From positions 1,922,001 through 1,986,000 of the forward strand of contig NZ_CP135921.1 of the NCBI RefSeq assembly GCF_032397745.1: 64,000 bases of DNA, given 5' to 3'. This stretch comes from Bradyrhizobium prioriisuperbiae. GTDB taxonomy: Bacteria; Pseudomonadota; Alphaproteobacteria; Rhizobiales; Xanthobacteraceae. Both the position numbers and the translations under genes were made by a program. Positions 54,656-63,618 of this stretch are shown here, in pieces (within the stretch, counting starts at the first letter, position 1; every line of letters starts with the position of its first letter). Below the pieces are notes generated by a model. The model was not told where the DNA came from. It ran no database searches and saw nothing but the letters and a program-made list of their open reading frames with translations.

Positions 54656-56440
54656 CTAGAGCGCGAACACGTAGAGCATCGATCCCGGCTGAATGCGCTT
54701 CAGCTCAGGTGTGGAATCGATGAACCACTTGTCCCAGGCACCGCCCAGGCCGACCAGGATCGCGACATACTGCTTGCCATCCACCATGAAGGTCATCGGA
54801 GGTGCATTGACGCCGCCGCCGGTGTTGAACTCCCACAGTTTCTGCAGCGACTTGGCGTCGAGCGCCATCACTTCGCCGGACGGCTCGCCGCTGAAGACGA
54901 GGTCCGGCGTCGCCAGGATGCCGCCAAGCATCGGGAATGGCGTCTCCAGCTTGCCGGCCACCTTGCCCGTGGTGACGTCGATGGCGGTGACGCTGCCGGT
55001 GATCTTGAATGGCTGGCTCGGGCCGCCGCCGGTCCAGAATTCACGCGGCTTCAGCTTATCCTTCTCAGCCACCTCGACCTTGATCCGGTTGCAGCTCTCG
55101 ATCACCGGGATGTACCAGAGCTTCAGATCCGGATTGTAGGCGGTGGGCGGCCAGTTCTTGCCGCCCATGTTGCCCGGACAGATGTCGGTTTCCAGGTTGC
55201 TGCGACTTGGCGTGACGGCTGTATTATAAGTCTGCACCGGCTTTTTCGGATCGTATTCGACCGGCTTGCCGGTTTCCGCATCGAGCCCCTTGGTCCAGGT
55301 CACCTTCTTCACGAACGGAAGTCCCCAGACGAACTTGCCGGAGTTGCGATCGACCGCATAAGCGAAGCCGTTGCGATTGGCATGCAACGCCAGCTTCTGC
55401 GAGCCGTTGGCCACGGGCACGTCGACCAGCACGTTCTCCGACACGCTGTCATAGTCGTAGGGATCGTTTGGCGTGTGCTGGTAGTGCCATTTGATCTTGC
55501 CGGTCGCGGCGTCGAGACCGAGCGAACTGTCGGTGTAGAGATTGTCGCCGGGACGGTATTCATTATCCCAGTCCGGCCCCGGATTGCCGACGCCCCAGAC
55601 GATGGTGTCGGTGGCGGGATCGTAGCTGCCGGTCACCCAGGTGGAACCGCCGCCGCTGGCCTGGGCGTTCTTGTCGTCCTTCCAGGTTTCGCTGCCCGGC
55701 TCGCCCTTGGCGGGAATGGTGTGGGTACGCCAGACTTCCTTCTGGCTCGACAGATCGGTGGCGGCAATCCAGCCGCGGATGCCGTATTCGGCGCCGGCCA
55801 CGCCGGTGATCGCCATGTTCTTGACGATCAGCGGCGCCCCGGTGATGACCTCGCCCTTGTCCGGATCGGCGACCTGACGCTGCCAGGCAACCTGCCCGGT
55901 CTCCTTGTTGGTTGCGATCAGCCGGCCATCGAGGGTGTGCGAGATGACGAGATTGCCCCATAGCGCAACGCCGCGATTGTCGACACCGCAGCAGGCCACG
56001 GCACCGGCCCAGTCGTGATCGGTCTTGGGATCCATCTTCCAGAGCAGCACGCCTTTGCCGCCATGGGTATCGATCTTGTAGACCGAACCCCAGCCGTCGG
56101 TGACATAGAGAAAACCGTTCTCCGCGATCGGCGTGCCTTCGAGACCGCCATGGGTCCAGATGCCACCGCCTTCGACACCGCCCAGATGCATGGTCCAGGC
56201 GACCTTCAGATTCTTGACGTTGTCGCGGTTGATGTCCTTGAGGGTGGAGAACCGCCGGGCCGCGAAGTCCTTGTGATGGTGCAGCCAGTTGCCGGGCTCT
56301 TTCTCGACATTGAGCAGCCGCTCCGGTGTGACCTCGTCGGCGGCACGGGCGGGCAGGGTTACAAGCACACCGGCGGCGGCGAACGTGGCCGCAAGCAGAT
56401 GCACCCGGGCAATGGTGGCGTAGCCTGATAAGCGTTTCAT
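54656..56440 (-). CDS. PQQ-dependent alcohol dehydrogenase, DxD (lanthanide-type) motif, module 2
   Basis: A 594-residue periplasmic quinoprotein with a signal peptide ending ARAADE near residue 35. The vicinal-disulfide pair C150-C151 lies in AVACCGVDNRGVALWG, and the catalytic aspartate is in D329-Y330-D331; the second aspartate is the XoxF/PedH-type lanthanide signature. W-motif repeats such as LDAATGKIKWHY run through the propeller. The start codon has AGGAGG 10 bases upstream; open frame continues 21 codons further but lacks a ribosome site. No haem domain is fused; a cytochrome c gene follows. It differs clearly from the module 1 enzyme in sequence and in keeping the disulfide. Confidence 0.93.
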   Translation of the reverse strand: MKRLSGYATIARVHLLAATFAAAGVLVTLPARAADEVTPERLLNVEKEPGNWLHHHKDFAARRFSTLKDINRDNVKNLKVAWTMHLGGVEGGGIWTHGGLEGTPIAENGFLYVTDGWGSVYKIDTHGGKGVLLWKMDPKTDHDWAGAVACCGVDNRGVALWGNLVISHTLDGRLIATNKETGQVAWQRQVADPDKGEVITGAPLIVKNMAITGVAGAEYGIRGWIAATDLSSQKEVWRTHTIPAKGEPGSETWKDDKNAQASGGGSTWVTGSYDPATDTIVWGVGNPGPDWDNEYRPGDNLYTDSSLGLDAATGKIKWHYQHTPNDPYDYDSVSENVLVDVPVANGSQKLALHANRNGFAYAVDRNSGKFVWGLPFVKKVTWTKGLDAETGKPVEYDPKKPVQTYNTAVTPSRSNLETDICPGNMGGKNWPPTAYNPDLKLWYIPVIESCNRIKVEVAEKDKLKPREFWTGGGPSQPFKITGSVTAIDVTTGKVAGKLETPFPMLGGILATPDLVFSGEPSGEVMALDAKSLQKLWEFNTGGGVNAPPMTFMVDGKQYVAILVGLGGAWDKWFIDSTPELKRIQPGSMLYVFAL

Positions 56441-56564
56441 CGGGGAGTGACCTCCTGTTGGCGTCTTCATGTTTGTTTCGCGCGCCGGCATATCCGGACG
56501 CACGGGTGAGAAGCCTTGTTCAGCGAGTTCAGCAGTCAGCGGGCCTACCCGCCCGCCGCCCTCG

Positions 56565-57059
56565 TCAGGGCGATCGCGTGACGTGAACCTCCGTTTCCTT
56601 GGTTCCTGCCTTTTGAAACACGACGGAACAGGTGAACGTCACGCCGTCGGCGAGCTTCTGCCGCGTCTGCAGCAGCATGATGTGATGGCCGTCGCGCTTG
56701 AGTTCGGTGGTCTGGCCGGCCGGAATCGGGATCGACTTGACCGCGCGCATCGCGGGCGCGCCCTCGCCGCGGTCGACGGTGTGCTTTTCGCTGAAGTTGG
56801 CGATCGGGCAACGCACCCGCAGGATCGCATCGGCTTCCGCCGTTTCGTTCCTGATGGTCATCAGAAACGGCAGATCGACGCCGACTTGGTCCGACACCGG
56901 CACCCGGGCGTTGCTGACCTGCAGATCCTCGGCCGCAGCGACAGCCGGGACCAATCCCAGGCCGAGGGCGAACAAGCTGGACTTGATGAAAATTCCGGCG
57001 AGCGAGCGACGCCGCAACATCGTCCGAGGCTTGCGAACGATACGTATCGTCCGGCCCAT
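56565..57059 (-). CDS. PCuAC-type periplasmic copper chaperone
   Basis: A 164-residue protein with a Tat/Sec-like basic leader (RKPRTMLRRRSLAG then a hydrophobic run ending VAAAED). The DUF461/PCuAC copper motif is visible as the H of EKHTVD, the M of PAMRAV, and HxM in GHHIML. These proteins hand Cu(I) to the CuA site of cytochrome oxidase. AGGAGG lies 9 bases before the ATG. It is the first gene of the module 2 strand, 124 bases before the PQQ dehydrogenase, which suggests a link to respiratory electron disposal. Confidence 0.88.
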   Translation of the reverse strand: MGRTIRIVRKPRTMLRRRSLAGIFIKSSLFALGLGLVPAVAAAEDLQVSNARVPVSDQVGVDLPFLMTIRNETAEADAILRVRCPIANFSEKHTVDRGEGAPAMRAVKSIPIPAGQTTELKRDGHHIMLLQTRQKLADGVTFTCSVVFQKAGTKETEVHVTRSP

Positions 57060-57368
57060 CGACGTCTACCTCCTGCATCGAATTTTTTTGATTTCGATCT
57101 TTGCAAGTGAAAGCATTGCAATGGCAAAACTGCAGTGTGTCAAGCAATGCAAACGCGCAACTGCATCGATGAAGCGAGATCACCGTTCATCGCGCGCAAA
57201 TTCATCGTTCATCGAGCGGCGCTGCAACGCGGTAATTCTCTCTCAAGAAATTACGCAGCATCCGTTGCTGGCATACCATGCGCGCGTTGAGACAATAATG
57301 TTCTCATCGCTGCCGACGTCGTTCATCGGCGTGCTAATGTCACACGCGATCAGAACAAGGATAATCAA
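57060..57368. other. 309-base divergent promoter region (copper chaperone / alpha-beta hydrolase)
   Basis: No gene is seen. The DNA is AT-rich, with a T7 run near 57083 and a perfect palindrome CATTGCAATG (57114-57123) followed by a related AGCAATGCAAA copy at about 57143. These could be regulator sites for the copper chaperone-PQQ dehydrogenase genes. Confidence 0.5.
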
Positions 57369-58136
57369 ATGCCGACGATCACCCGCGATGGCGTCAAGCT
57401 GTATTACGAAGTACACGGCGATGGCCCGCCGCTGCTGCTGACGCATGGTTATTCGGCAACGTCGGCGATGTGGCGCGGACAGATCGCAGCGCTTGCGCGC
57501 CATCACACGCTGATTCTGTGGGACATGCGCGGCCACGGACAATCGGATTATCCGGACGATCAGGCAGCCTACGGCGAAGCGGAGACGGTCGCTGACATGG
57601 CGGCGCTGCTCGATGAACTCGGCGTCGCGAAGGCCGTGATCGGCGGACTGTCGCTCGGCGGCTACATGTCGCTTGGTTTTTATCACGCGCACCCGGATCG
57701 CGTCCGCGCGCTGCTGATCATCGACACTGGCCCCGGCTTCAAGAAGGACGACGCGCGCGAGGCCTGGAACGCGCGGGCGCGCGACACCGGTGCGCGGTTT
57801 GAGCGCGAGGGACTGGACGTGCTGAAGTCGGCCAGCCGCGAACGATCGCAAGCGGAGCACCGCAACGCGACGGGCCTGGCGCTGGCGGCGCGCGGAATGC
57901 TGGCGCAGCGCGACGCCCATGTGATCGAATCGTTGCCGCGGATCGCGGTGCCGTCGCTGGTGATTGTCGGCGCCGACGACACCCCGTTCCTTGCCGCATC
58001 CGATTACATGGCGGCAAAAATTCCGGGCGCCCGCAAGGTGGTGATCCCGAATGCCGGCCACGCCGCCAACATCGACCAGCCGCAAGCGTTCAACGATGCG
58101 GTGACGGCATTCCTGGCTGAACTACCCGCCGCGTGA
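57369..58136 (+). CDS. Alpha/beta-fold hydrolase
   Basis: A 255-residue serine hydrolase. The oxyanion region LLLTHGYSATSAMW (about residues 22-35), nucleophile elbow GLSLGG (about 93-98), acidic residue in VGADDTPF (about 198-205) and catalytic histidine in NAGHAANI (about 224-231) make a full triad. It resembles 3-oxoadipate enol-lactonase and esterase relatives; the substrate is not known. Its 3' end overlaps the converging EamA gene by 15 bases. Confidence 0.9.
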   Translation: MPTITRDGVKLYYEVHGDGPPLLLTHGYSATSAMWRGQIAALARHHTLILWDMRGHGQSDYPDDQAAYGEAETVADMAALLDELGVAKAVIGGLSLGGYMSLGFYHAHPDRVRALLIIDTGPGFKKDDAREAWNARARDTGARFEREGLDVLKSASRERSQAEHRNATGLALAARGMLAQRDAHVIESLPRIAVPSLVIVGADDTPFLAASDYMAAKIPGARKVVIPNAGHAANIDQPQAFNDAVTAFLAELPAA

Positions 58137-59036
58137 CCGCGAGGGAATGGTCATCGCGGCAATGCCGATGATCACACAGGCGAGCCCCGCCCAGGCGGTG
58201 GCCGACGGCGTCTCGCCGAGCACAACCACACTCAAGGCGACACCGATCGGCACCCGCAAATAGGCCTGCGCCGTGGTTCCGACCGGGCCGAGGGTCTGGA
58301 TCAGGCGGAAATAGATCACGAAGGCGAACGCGGTCGAGAACACCGCAAGCCCGACCAGCGCCAGCAGCGATGCCGTCGACGGCTGCAAGGTCCAGGGCTG
58401 TTCGAAGATCACGCTGATCGGCAACAAGATGACCGCGCCGCAGATCATGGAGCCCGCCGCCGGCACCATGGGATCGAGGCCGTTGAAATTCCGTCCGAAG
58501 ATCGCGGCCGCCCCATAACTGACCGCAGCCGCCACCAGCGCCAGCTGCGCCACCAATTGCTGCCCCAGTCCCGCAAGCGCATTGACGCCGACCACCAGGC
58601 AGATGCCGGCAAGCCCGGCCACCACGCCAAACAGCTGGCGCGGCGTCGGCGGGTCGTGCCGCAGGAACACCAGCGCCAGCAGGAAGGTGAAAATCGGAGC
58701 ATTGGAATTCAGGATGGTGGCTAGCCCGGCATCGACATGGCTCTCCGCCCACGCGATCAGGGTGAAGGGAACCACGCTGTTGAAGCAGGCCTGCACCAGG
58801 AAGCGGCGCCAAAGCGCCGGATCGCGCGGCAGGGCAATGCCGCGCACCGCCATAATCGCCAGCAGCACGGCGCCGGCGATCAGGGTGCGTGCCGCGATCA
58901 GCGTCACCGGCGGAATCGTCGCCACCCCGATCTTGATGAAGGTGTAGGACGCGCCCCACAGCGTCGCCAGCAGCAGCAGCAGCGTGAGATTGGCGGCATA
59001 GCGGGACTTGGCGGGGTCGGCGACGGCGAGGGTCAT
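58122..59036 (-). CDS. EamA/DMT-family transporter
   Basis: A 304-residue inner-membrane protein with about ten hydrophobic helices arranged as two EamA repeats (about residues 15-150 and 165-295). The first repeat shows LLLATLWGASYTFIKIG and AARTLIAG; the second ends VLGETPSATAWAGLACVIIGI. Members export amino acids or other metabolites. The start is placed at MTLAVADP; ribosome-site support is weak. Confidence 0.9.
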   Translation of the reverse strand: MTLAVADPAKSRYAANLTLLLLLATLWGASYTFIKIGVATIPPVTLIAARTLIAGAVLLAIMAVRGIALPRDPALWRRFLVQACFNSVVPFTLIAWAESHVDAGLATILNSNAPIFTFLLALVFLRHDPPTPRQLFGVVAGLAGICLVVGVNALAGLGQQLVAQLALVAAAVSYGAAAIFGRNFNGLDPMVPAAGSMICGAVILLPISVIFEQPWTLQPSTASLLALVGLAVFSTAFAFVIYFRLIQTLGPVGTTAQAYLRVPIGVALSVVVLGETPSATAWAGLACVIIGIAAMTIPSRSRGG

Positions 59037-59132
59037 AGTTGGAGATTCTGCCTTTTGATTGGACGTTCGGGACCTTGGCCGAAGCAGCAAGCCGATGCTT
59101 CGGTCGCGGTCGAAGTTTGTCGGAACAATCGA

Positions 59133-59975
59133 TCACCCGATCTGAACGAGATCGTTCAAGCCGAAGCGGTACACACCCTGCGCAGACCAGCACACCGCCA
59201 TGTCCGCCCAACAACTGACCCGGCGAACCTCGAGCGACGCGCCCGTCTCGGTGACCAATTGAATATGGCGGTGGGTCAGGCCGGCGAGCTCGATCACCGT
59301 TGCAAGACCGGTTTGCTTGTAACCACCGATCAACGCCACATGCCGTTCACCGACAAGCAATCCGCGGGCTCCTTGGACCGGAGCCTTGACCATCACCTGA
59401 TGGAACGACTGACCGTCGACATAGCCGAGAAAGAAATTCGAGTAGGCACAGATCCAGGCGCGATCCTGGCGATCGAGAGTCAGGGCGTAGCAGTCATCGA
59501 CGTCCGGACCGGCAGAACCCAGGTGCTCCGCCAACCCAAACTCAAGCCTGCCGTCCTGAGAAAACCGCGCGAGTCCGTTCGACGGAATCGGATCACCGCT
59601 GAAAACGCCTTCATCGAAATAACCTGCCCAAAACCGTCCCTGCCCATCCAGAAGGAACTGGTTGATGCCGTCGCCTGCGGCGAAACTTGTTTGAAACGCC
59701 CCTGAACAATCAAGAACGAGGACATTTTTTTCGCCGGGCTCCGCTCTGGCATACGCCATGGCCGCCCCGCCATCCGGCAGAAGCTGCGCATGCGTCATTC
59801 TCGCCAAAGCCGGATTCGAATCAGCCGGCACGATCGATTGAAAATGCTCATCAACAAGCCTGCGTGGTTCATCTGCGATCAGCACGCAGCGACCACCGAC
59901 ATTGAGATAGCAGGCATACACGCCGTCAGCATCCCTCCAGCGCGCCACCGAGACCGTCGCCGTCGGCTCAATCAT
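59133..59975 (-). CDS. Unknown propeller-like protein linked to AtuA genes
   Basis: A 280-residue protein that I do not recognise as a characterised family. There is no signal peptide. Repeated strands ending in Asp/aromatic turns (LDGQGRFWAGYFDEGVF, LDRQDRAWICAYSNFF, VLVLDCSGAF) resemble SMP-30/NHL-type beta-propeller repeats. The ATG of MIEPTATVSV is chosen since the frame upstream overlaps the AtuA small gene and is a shadow of it. It begins 14 bases after that gene's stop, so the three genes form one unit. Confidence 0.75.
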   Translation of the reverse strand: MIEPTATVSVARWRDADGVYACYLNVGGRCVLIADEPRRLVDEHFQSIVPADSNPALARMTHAQLLPDGGAAMAYARAEPGEKNVLVLDCSGAFQTSFAAGDGINQFLLDGQGRFWAGYFDEGVFSGDPIPSNGLARFSQDGRLEFGLAEHLGSAGPDVDDCYALTLDRQDRAWICAYSNFFLGYVDGQSFHQVMVKAPVQGARGLLVGERHVALIGGYKQTGLATVIELAGLTHRHIQLVTETGASLEVRRVSCWADMAVCWSAQGVYRFGLNDLVQIG

Positions 59976-59989
59976 GTGATTTGCGTCCC

Positions 59990-60334
59990 CTACCCACCCC
60001 GCAGCAGGTTGCCATACTGCTCCGGCACCTCGATCTCGAAGCCGAGGATCGCGGCCGACAGCGCCTTGCCGTAATTGTCCAGGCTGAGGCTGCGCGAGAC
60101 GCCGCCGCCCAGCGCGCCTTCGGCAACGAAGTTCAGCGCCGCGAGATTGTCGGCCTCGTAACGTGTCACCGCTCCCTTGATGGCGCCGCGGTAGAATTCC
60201 TTGAAGCGTTCCGCGGTGAGCTGCTGCTTCAGCAGCGGATAGAATTCGTCGTGATAGGCCATCACGGCGATGTTCGAGGTGTTGCCCTTGTCGCCGGACC
60301 GGACGTGGGCGACGCGTTCGAGTTTGACCCGCAT
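59990..60334 (-). CDS. AtuA C-terminal-domain protein (small partner)
   Basis: A 114-residue protein matching the separate C-terminal domain of AtuA-family proteins: VKLERVAHVRSGDKGNTSNIAVMAY at the N-terminus is characteristic. It begins 3 bases after the stop of the larger AtuA gene and probably forms a complex with that protein. The AtuA family is tied to acyclic terpene (geranyl/citronellyl) use in Pseudomonas but is widespread and mostly uncharacterised. Confidence 0.85.
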   Translation of the reverse strand: MRVKLERVAHVRSGDKGNTSNIAVMAYHDEFYPLLKQQLTAERFKEFYRGAIKGAVTRYEADNLAALNFVAEGALGGGVSRSLSLDNYGKALSAAILGFEIEVPEQYGNLLRGG

Positions 60335-60337
60335 GAC

Positions 60338-61690
60338 TCAGCTCTCGTACCAGACGATGGAATGGGGCACGCGCTCGCGCGGCACCAGCGTCGACCACAC
60401 CCCGATGATTTCGCGGGTGCGCTCCTGATGCGGCACGCGTTTGCCGGTCATGCCGACACCGGATACCGCCATGCCGTCGATCTCACGGCCGACTTTTGCA
60501 GCCTCCTCCCGGGACTTGGTTCGCGCTGCGACTCTCACCGCGATTTCATACGGCTCCGGCCCGTCCACTGGGCTCGCGTCGCCATGGATCGCGTTGACAC
60601 CAAGGAAATCGATGCGCAGATCATCGGCCACGAGGTTCACGATGCGGAACCGCTCTTCAAGAATGCGTTTGGCAAGTTGCGCCCGGCGCAACGCGCCGGG
60701 GCCGGCATAGAAGAACATGTCCTCGCCGATGAAACCCTCCATGCAACCCATCGAGACTTTCAGGGTCGGCGTGCGCGACTTGCCGCCGATCCGGCTGACC
60801 CGCAGCCGATCCGGGGCGACCTGTTCCAGCACCGCGGTGGTGAAATCGACCACCACATCCGGGGTGATGTAATTCGCGGGATCGTGCACTTCATAAAGCA
60901 TCTGCTCGGTCACGGTCATGCGGTTGACCGCACCGCCGGTGCCGGCGACTTTGGTAATCACGGCGCTGCCGTCGGGCTCGACTTCGGCGATCGGGAACGC
61001 CAGATCCCAGGGCGCAGGTACATCCTTGAAGCCGGGGTCGGCGAAATAGCCGCCGGTCACCTGCGCACCGCATTCCAGCAGATGACCAAGGCCGCTGCCC
61101 TGCCCGAGCCGGACATGATCCGATGCGGCCCAGCCGAACTCAAACATCAGCGGCGCCAGAAACAAGGAGGGATCGGCAACGCGGCCGGTGACAACGATGT
61201 CGGCGCCCGCTTTCAGTGCCTCCACGATTGGCTCCGCACCAAGATAAGCTTCCGCGGAAATCAGATCGCCGGCGATGCTCGAAACCGGAGCGCCGTTCTC
61301 CAGAATAGTTCCGTCGAGATGGCGCGCCAGTTCGGTGATCAGGCTGCCGGACACCGCGGCGACCTTTTTGCCTTTGGCGCCATGTTCACGCAGATGTTCG
61401 ACAATCCGCAGCGCGGCGCCGTCCGGATTGATCCAGCCCTGGTTGGTAATGATCCTGGTGTCGCGCTTCAAACATCCCGGCAGCACCGCGCGCATGCGGT
61501 CGTCCAGATAGGTGTCGTAGCCGGGAAACGACGGATCCCTGCGCTTGCGCACCTGGGCGGCGGAGACGGTCGCTTCCGCCATGGTTTCGAAACAGAGATA
61601 GTCGAGGTTGCCGTGCTCGGCATTCTGCCGGGCCGGCTCGATCCGGTCGCCCCACCAGGCGGAGCCCGCGCCTATTCGCAATGTTGGCAA
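60338..61690 (-). CDS. AtuA-family protein (DUF1446), large partner
   Basis: A protein of about 450 residues of the acyclic-terpene-utilisation AtuA family: RIGAGSAWWGDRIEPARQNAEHGNLDYLCFETMAEAT at the N-terminus and VTGRVADPSLFLAP (about residues 195-208) are typical. Start is uncertain: no in-frame ATG precedes the conserved region, and a TTG five bases after AAAGGTG is chosen; a TTG three codons on or another further upstream is possible. The Atu operon's carboxylase and dehydrogenase genes are not here, so terpene use cannot be assumed. The gene start lies close to a divergent small-protein gene. Confidence 0.83.
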   Translation of the reverse strand: MPTLRIGAGSAWWGDRIEPARQNAEHGNLDYLCFETMAEATVSAAQVRKRRDPSFPGYDTYLDDRMRAVLPGCLKRDTRIITNQGWINPDGAALRIVEHLREHGAKGKKVAAVSGSLITELARHLDGTILENGAPVSSIAGDLISAEAYLGAEPIVEALKAGADIVVTGRVADPSLFLAPLMFEFGWAASDHVRLGQGSGLGHLLECGAQVTGGYFADPGFKDVPAPWDLAFPIAEVEPDGSAVITKVAGTGGAVNRMTVTEQMLYEVHDPANYITPDVVVDFTTAVLEQVAPDRLRVSRIGGKSRTPTLKVSMGCMEGFIGEDMFFYAGPGALRRAQLAKRILEERFRIVNLVADDLRIDFLGVNAIHGDASPVDGPEPYEIAVRVAARTKSREEAAKVGREIDGMAVSGVGMTGKRVPHQERTREIIGVWSTLVPRERVPHSIVWYES

Positions 61691-61755
61691 AAGTTCACCT
61701 TTCTCCGCGCGCTTTCGACTTGTGTTGCGCCGCAATCCGAAGAACAATTTGGGTC

Positions 61756-62094
61756 ATGAAGCTAGTTCCGTTCCCTGTCCTTGTCGCCCTCGCCATTGCG
61801 CATGCGGCCCTGACGCCTGCGCGCGCCGAAACGCCGCCGCGGGCCCCGTTCACCACCACGCTGTCGAACAACACCCCGCTCGCCTTCGGCATGAGTCCCG
61901 ACGATGTCTCGGCCGCGCTGGGATCGCCGCTCGGCTATGTCAGGGGACGGCCGGGCGATGAGGTGCTGGTCGCGACCCGAACCAATGGCGGCAGCGGCTT
62001 TTTTCCGCGCACCGATAAATTGTTCCTCCAGTTCCGCCATGGACGGCTTGCCGGCTGGAAAGGCGACTGGGGCCGGAACTGGATGTGGGAATAG
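61756..62094 (+). CDS. Small exported hypothetical protein
   Basis: A 112-residue protein with a clear Sec signal peptide (MKLVPFPVLVALAIAHAALTPARAE). The mature part, about 88 residues, contains FGMSPDDVSAALGSPLGYVRGRPGDEVLV, like the SmpA/OmlA-type GMxxxxVxxxLGxP motif, then an FFPRTDKLFLQFRHGRLAGWKGDW tail. Function unknown; possibly a small envelope protein. It is divergent from the AtuA gene and precedes the dienelactone hydrolase gene by 84 bases. Confidence 0.82.
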   Translation: MKLVPFPVLVALAIAHAALTPARAETPPRAPFTTTLSNNTPLAFGMSPDDVSAALGSPLGYVRGRPGDEVLVATRTNGGSGFFPRTDKLFLQFRHGRLAGWKGDWGRNWMWE

Positions 62095-62178
62095 CCGTCC
62101 GATCGGCGGCCCTTCGACATCACGATCGACTTTCAAAGTCGCCTCACCCAAGTCCTTTCAACAACCATTGGATGAACC

Positions 62179-62853
62179 ATGGGACAAAATATCAAACTGA
62201 CCGCCTCCGACGGCTTCCAGCTCGGCGCCTATCGCGCCGACCCCACCACGACGCCCAAAGCGGCCGTGGTGGTGGTCCAGGAAATTTTTGGGGTGAACTC
62301 GCACATCCGCAATGTCTGTGACCGCTTCGCGGTGCAGGGCTATACCGCAATCGCCCCGGCGATCTTCGATCGCATCGAGCCGAACTTCCAGTCCGGCTAC
62401 TCGCCGGATGAAGTCACGGTCGCCCGCAAGTTCGTCGCAAGCCCCGACTGGGACGCCTTCCTGCGCGACACCCAGGCCGCGATCGATGCCGTGAAGAGTG
62501 TCGGCCCGGTCGGCGTGATCGGGTTCTGTCTTGGCGGTAGCGTGGCGTTCCTGGCGGCGACGCGATTAGGCGGCCTGACCTCGGCAATCGGTTATTATGG
62601 CGGCGCCGTCACCCGCTTCTCGGACGAGACGCCCAAGGTTCCGACCCTGTTGCACTATGGCGAAAAAGACAGCGGCATCCCGCTCAGCGATGTCGAGATC
62701 GTGCGTGCGAAACGGCCTGACGTGGACATTTTCGTCTACGACAACGCCCAGCACGGCTTCAATTGCGACGAGCGCGCGAGTTACGACAAGGCGAGCGCCG
62801 ATATCGCGCGCGAGCGCAGCCTCGGGTTCTTCGCCAAGCATCTGGTGCGGTAG
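62179..62853 (+). CDS. Dienelactone hydrolase family protein
   Basis: A 224-residue alpha/beta hydrolase. The family hallmarks are all visible: VVVQEIFGVN (glutamate about residue 36), nucleophilic cysteine in GVIGFCLGGSVAF (about 117), an aspartate in KDSGIPL region, and the catalytic histidine in NAQHGFNC (about 195). Such enzymes open dienelactone or related lactones in aromatic catabolism, or act as general carboxymethylenebutenolidases. No chlorocatechol genes are adjacent, so a general role is likelier. Confidence 0.92.
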   Translation: MGQNIKLTASDGFQLGAYRADPTTTPKAAVVVVQEIFGVNSHIRNVCDRFAVQGYTAIAPAIFDRIEPNFQSGYSPDEVTVARKFVASPDWDAFLRDTQAAIDAVKSVGPVGVIGFCLGGSVAFLAATRLGGLTSAIGYYGGAVTRFSDETPKVPTLLHYGEKDSGIPLSDVEIVRAKRPDVDIFVYDNAQHGFNCDERASYDKASADIARERSLGFFAKHLVR

Positions 62854-62860
62854 CCGGGTC

Positions 62861-63520
62861 TCAGAACCAGCGTTCGCTGACCACGACCGTGTCGCCGGGC
62901 CTCAACAAGGTGCCGAGCGGCACGGTGGCGCGCACGGCACTTCCGCGTTCCGTGCGGGTGAGATCGACAGAACCTTTTTGCGCGCGTGGCGAGAAGCCGC
63001 CGGCGATCGCCACCGCGCTCTCGACCGTCATGTTCGGCACGTAGGGATACTGTCCGGGTGCTGCGACCTCCCCGAGAATAAAGAAGGGGCGATAAGCCTC
63101 GACCTCGGCGGCAACATAGGGCTCGCGGATATAGCCGCCGCGCAACTTGACGGTGATGGCCTGGGCGAGTTCGGCCGGCGTCAGGCCGCGGGCGCGCACC
63201 GCGCCGATCAGCGGCATGGTGATCGCGCCGCCGGCATCGACCCCATAGGAATTGGTGAGGCCTTCCTGGCCATAAACCACGATGCGCAACCGATCTCCGG
63301 CATCGAGGCGATAGGCCGGATCGGAGGCATGGGCGACCAGTGTCACGGATCCGGTGACAACCGGTCCGCCATAGGCGAGCGCGTCGAGATCACCGCGCAC
63401 GGACGGCGGCGCGCCGGCACCGACGACGGCGACTGGTGGAGGCAGCGTCATGCAACCCGACAGCGCGAGCGCAGTGAGTGCAATGGCACAACAAATTTGA
63501 AACGCGCGCCAAAAACGCAC
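62861..63520 (-). CDS. Polysaccharide export lipoprotein (Wza/ExoF-like)
   Basis: A 219-residue outer-membrane lipoprotein with a basic/hydrophobic leader ending in the lipobox LSGC. A Poly_export domain (about residues 65-150, YRLDAGDRLRIVVYGQEGLTNSYGVDAGG and IREPYVAAEV) and an SLBB-type segment (FILGEVAAPGQYPYVPNMTVESAVAIAGG) follow. It would form the export channel for an exopolysaccharide, but no polymerase, Wzc or glycosyltransferase genes are next to it. The GTG start giving MRFWRAF is chosen for its leader; a TTG six codons upstream is possible. Confidence 0.87.
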   Translation of the reverse strand: MRFWRAFQICCAIALTALALSGCMTLPPPVAVVGAGAPPSVRGDLDALAYGGPVVTGSVTLVAHASDPAYRLDAGDRLRIVVYGQEGLTNSYGVDAGGAITMPLIGAVRARGLTPAELAQAITVKLRGGYIREPYVAAEVEAYRPFFILGEVAAPGQYPYVPNMTVESAVAIAGGFSPRAQKGSVDLTRTERGSAVRATVPLGTLLRPGDTVVVSERWF

Positions 63521-63618
63521 CGGACCTATCCCATCCAAGAGATAGATCCGGTGTGCACCGATTATGGTTAATAAACGGTATCTTCAGTACCGCCGATCAG
63601 ACGTTCCCGCACCATTCG

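Noticed and set aside
59981..61759. 592-codon plus-strand open frame across the AtuA genes
   Set aside because: Shadow of two recognisable minus-strand genes; composition is His/Arg/Asp-biased as expected for antisense frames.
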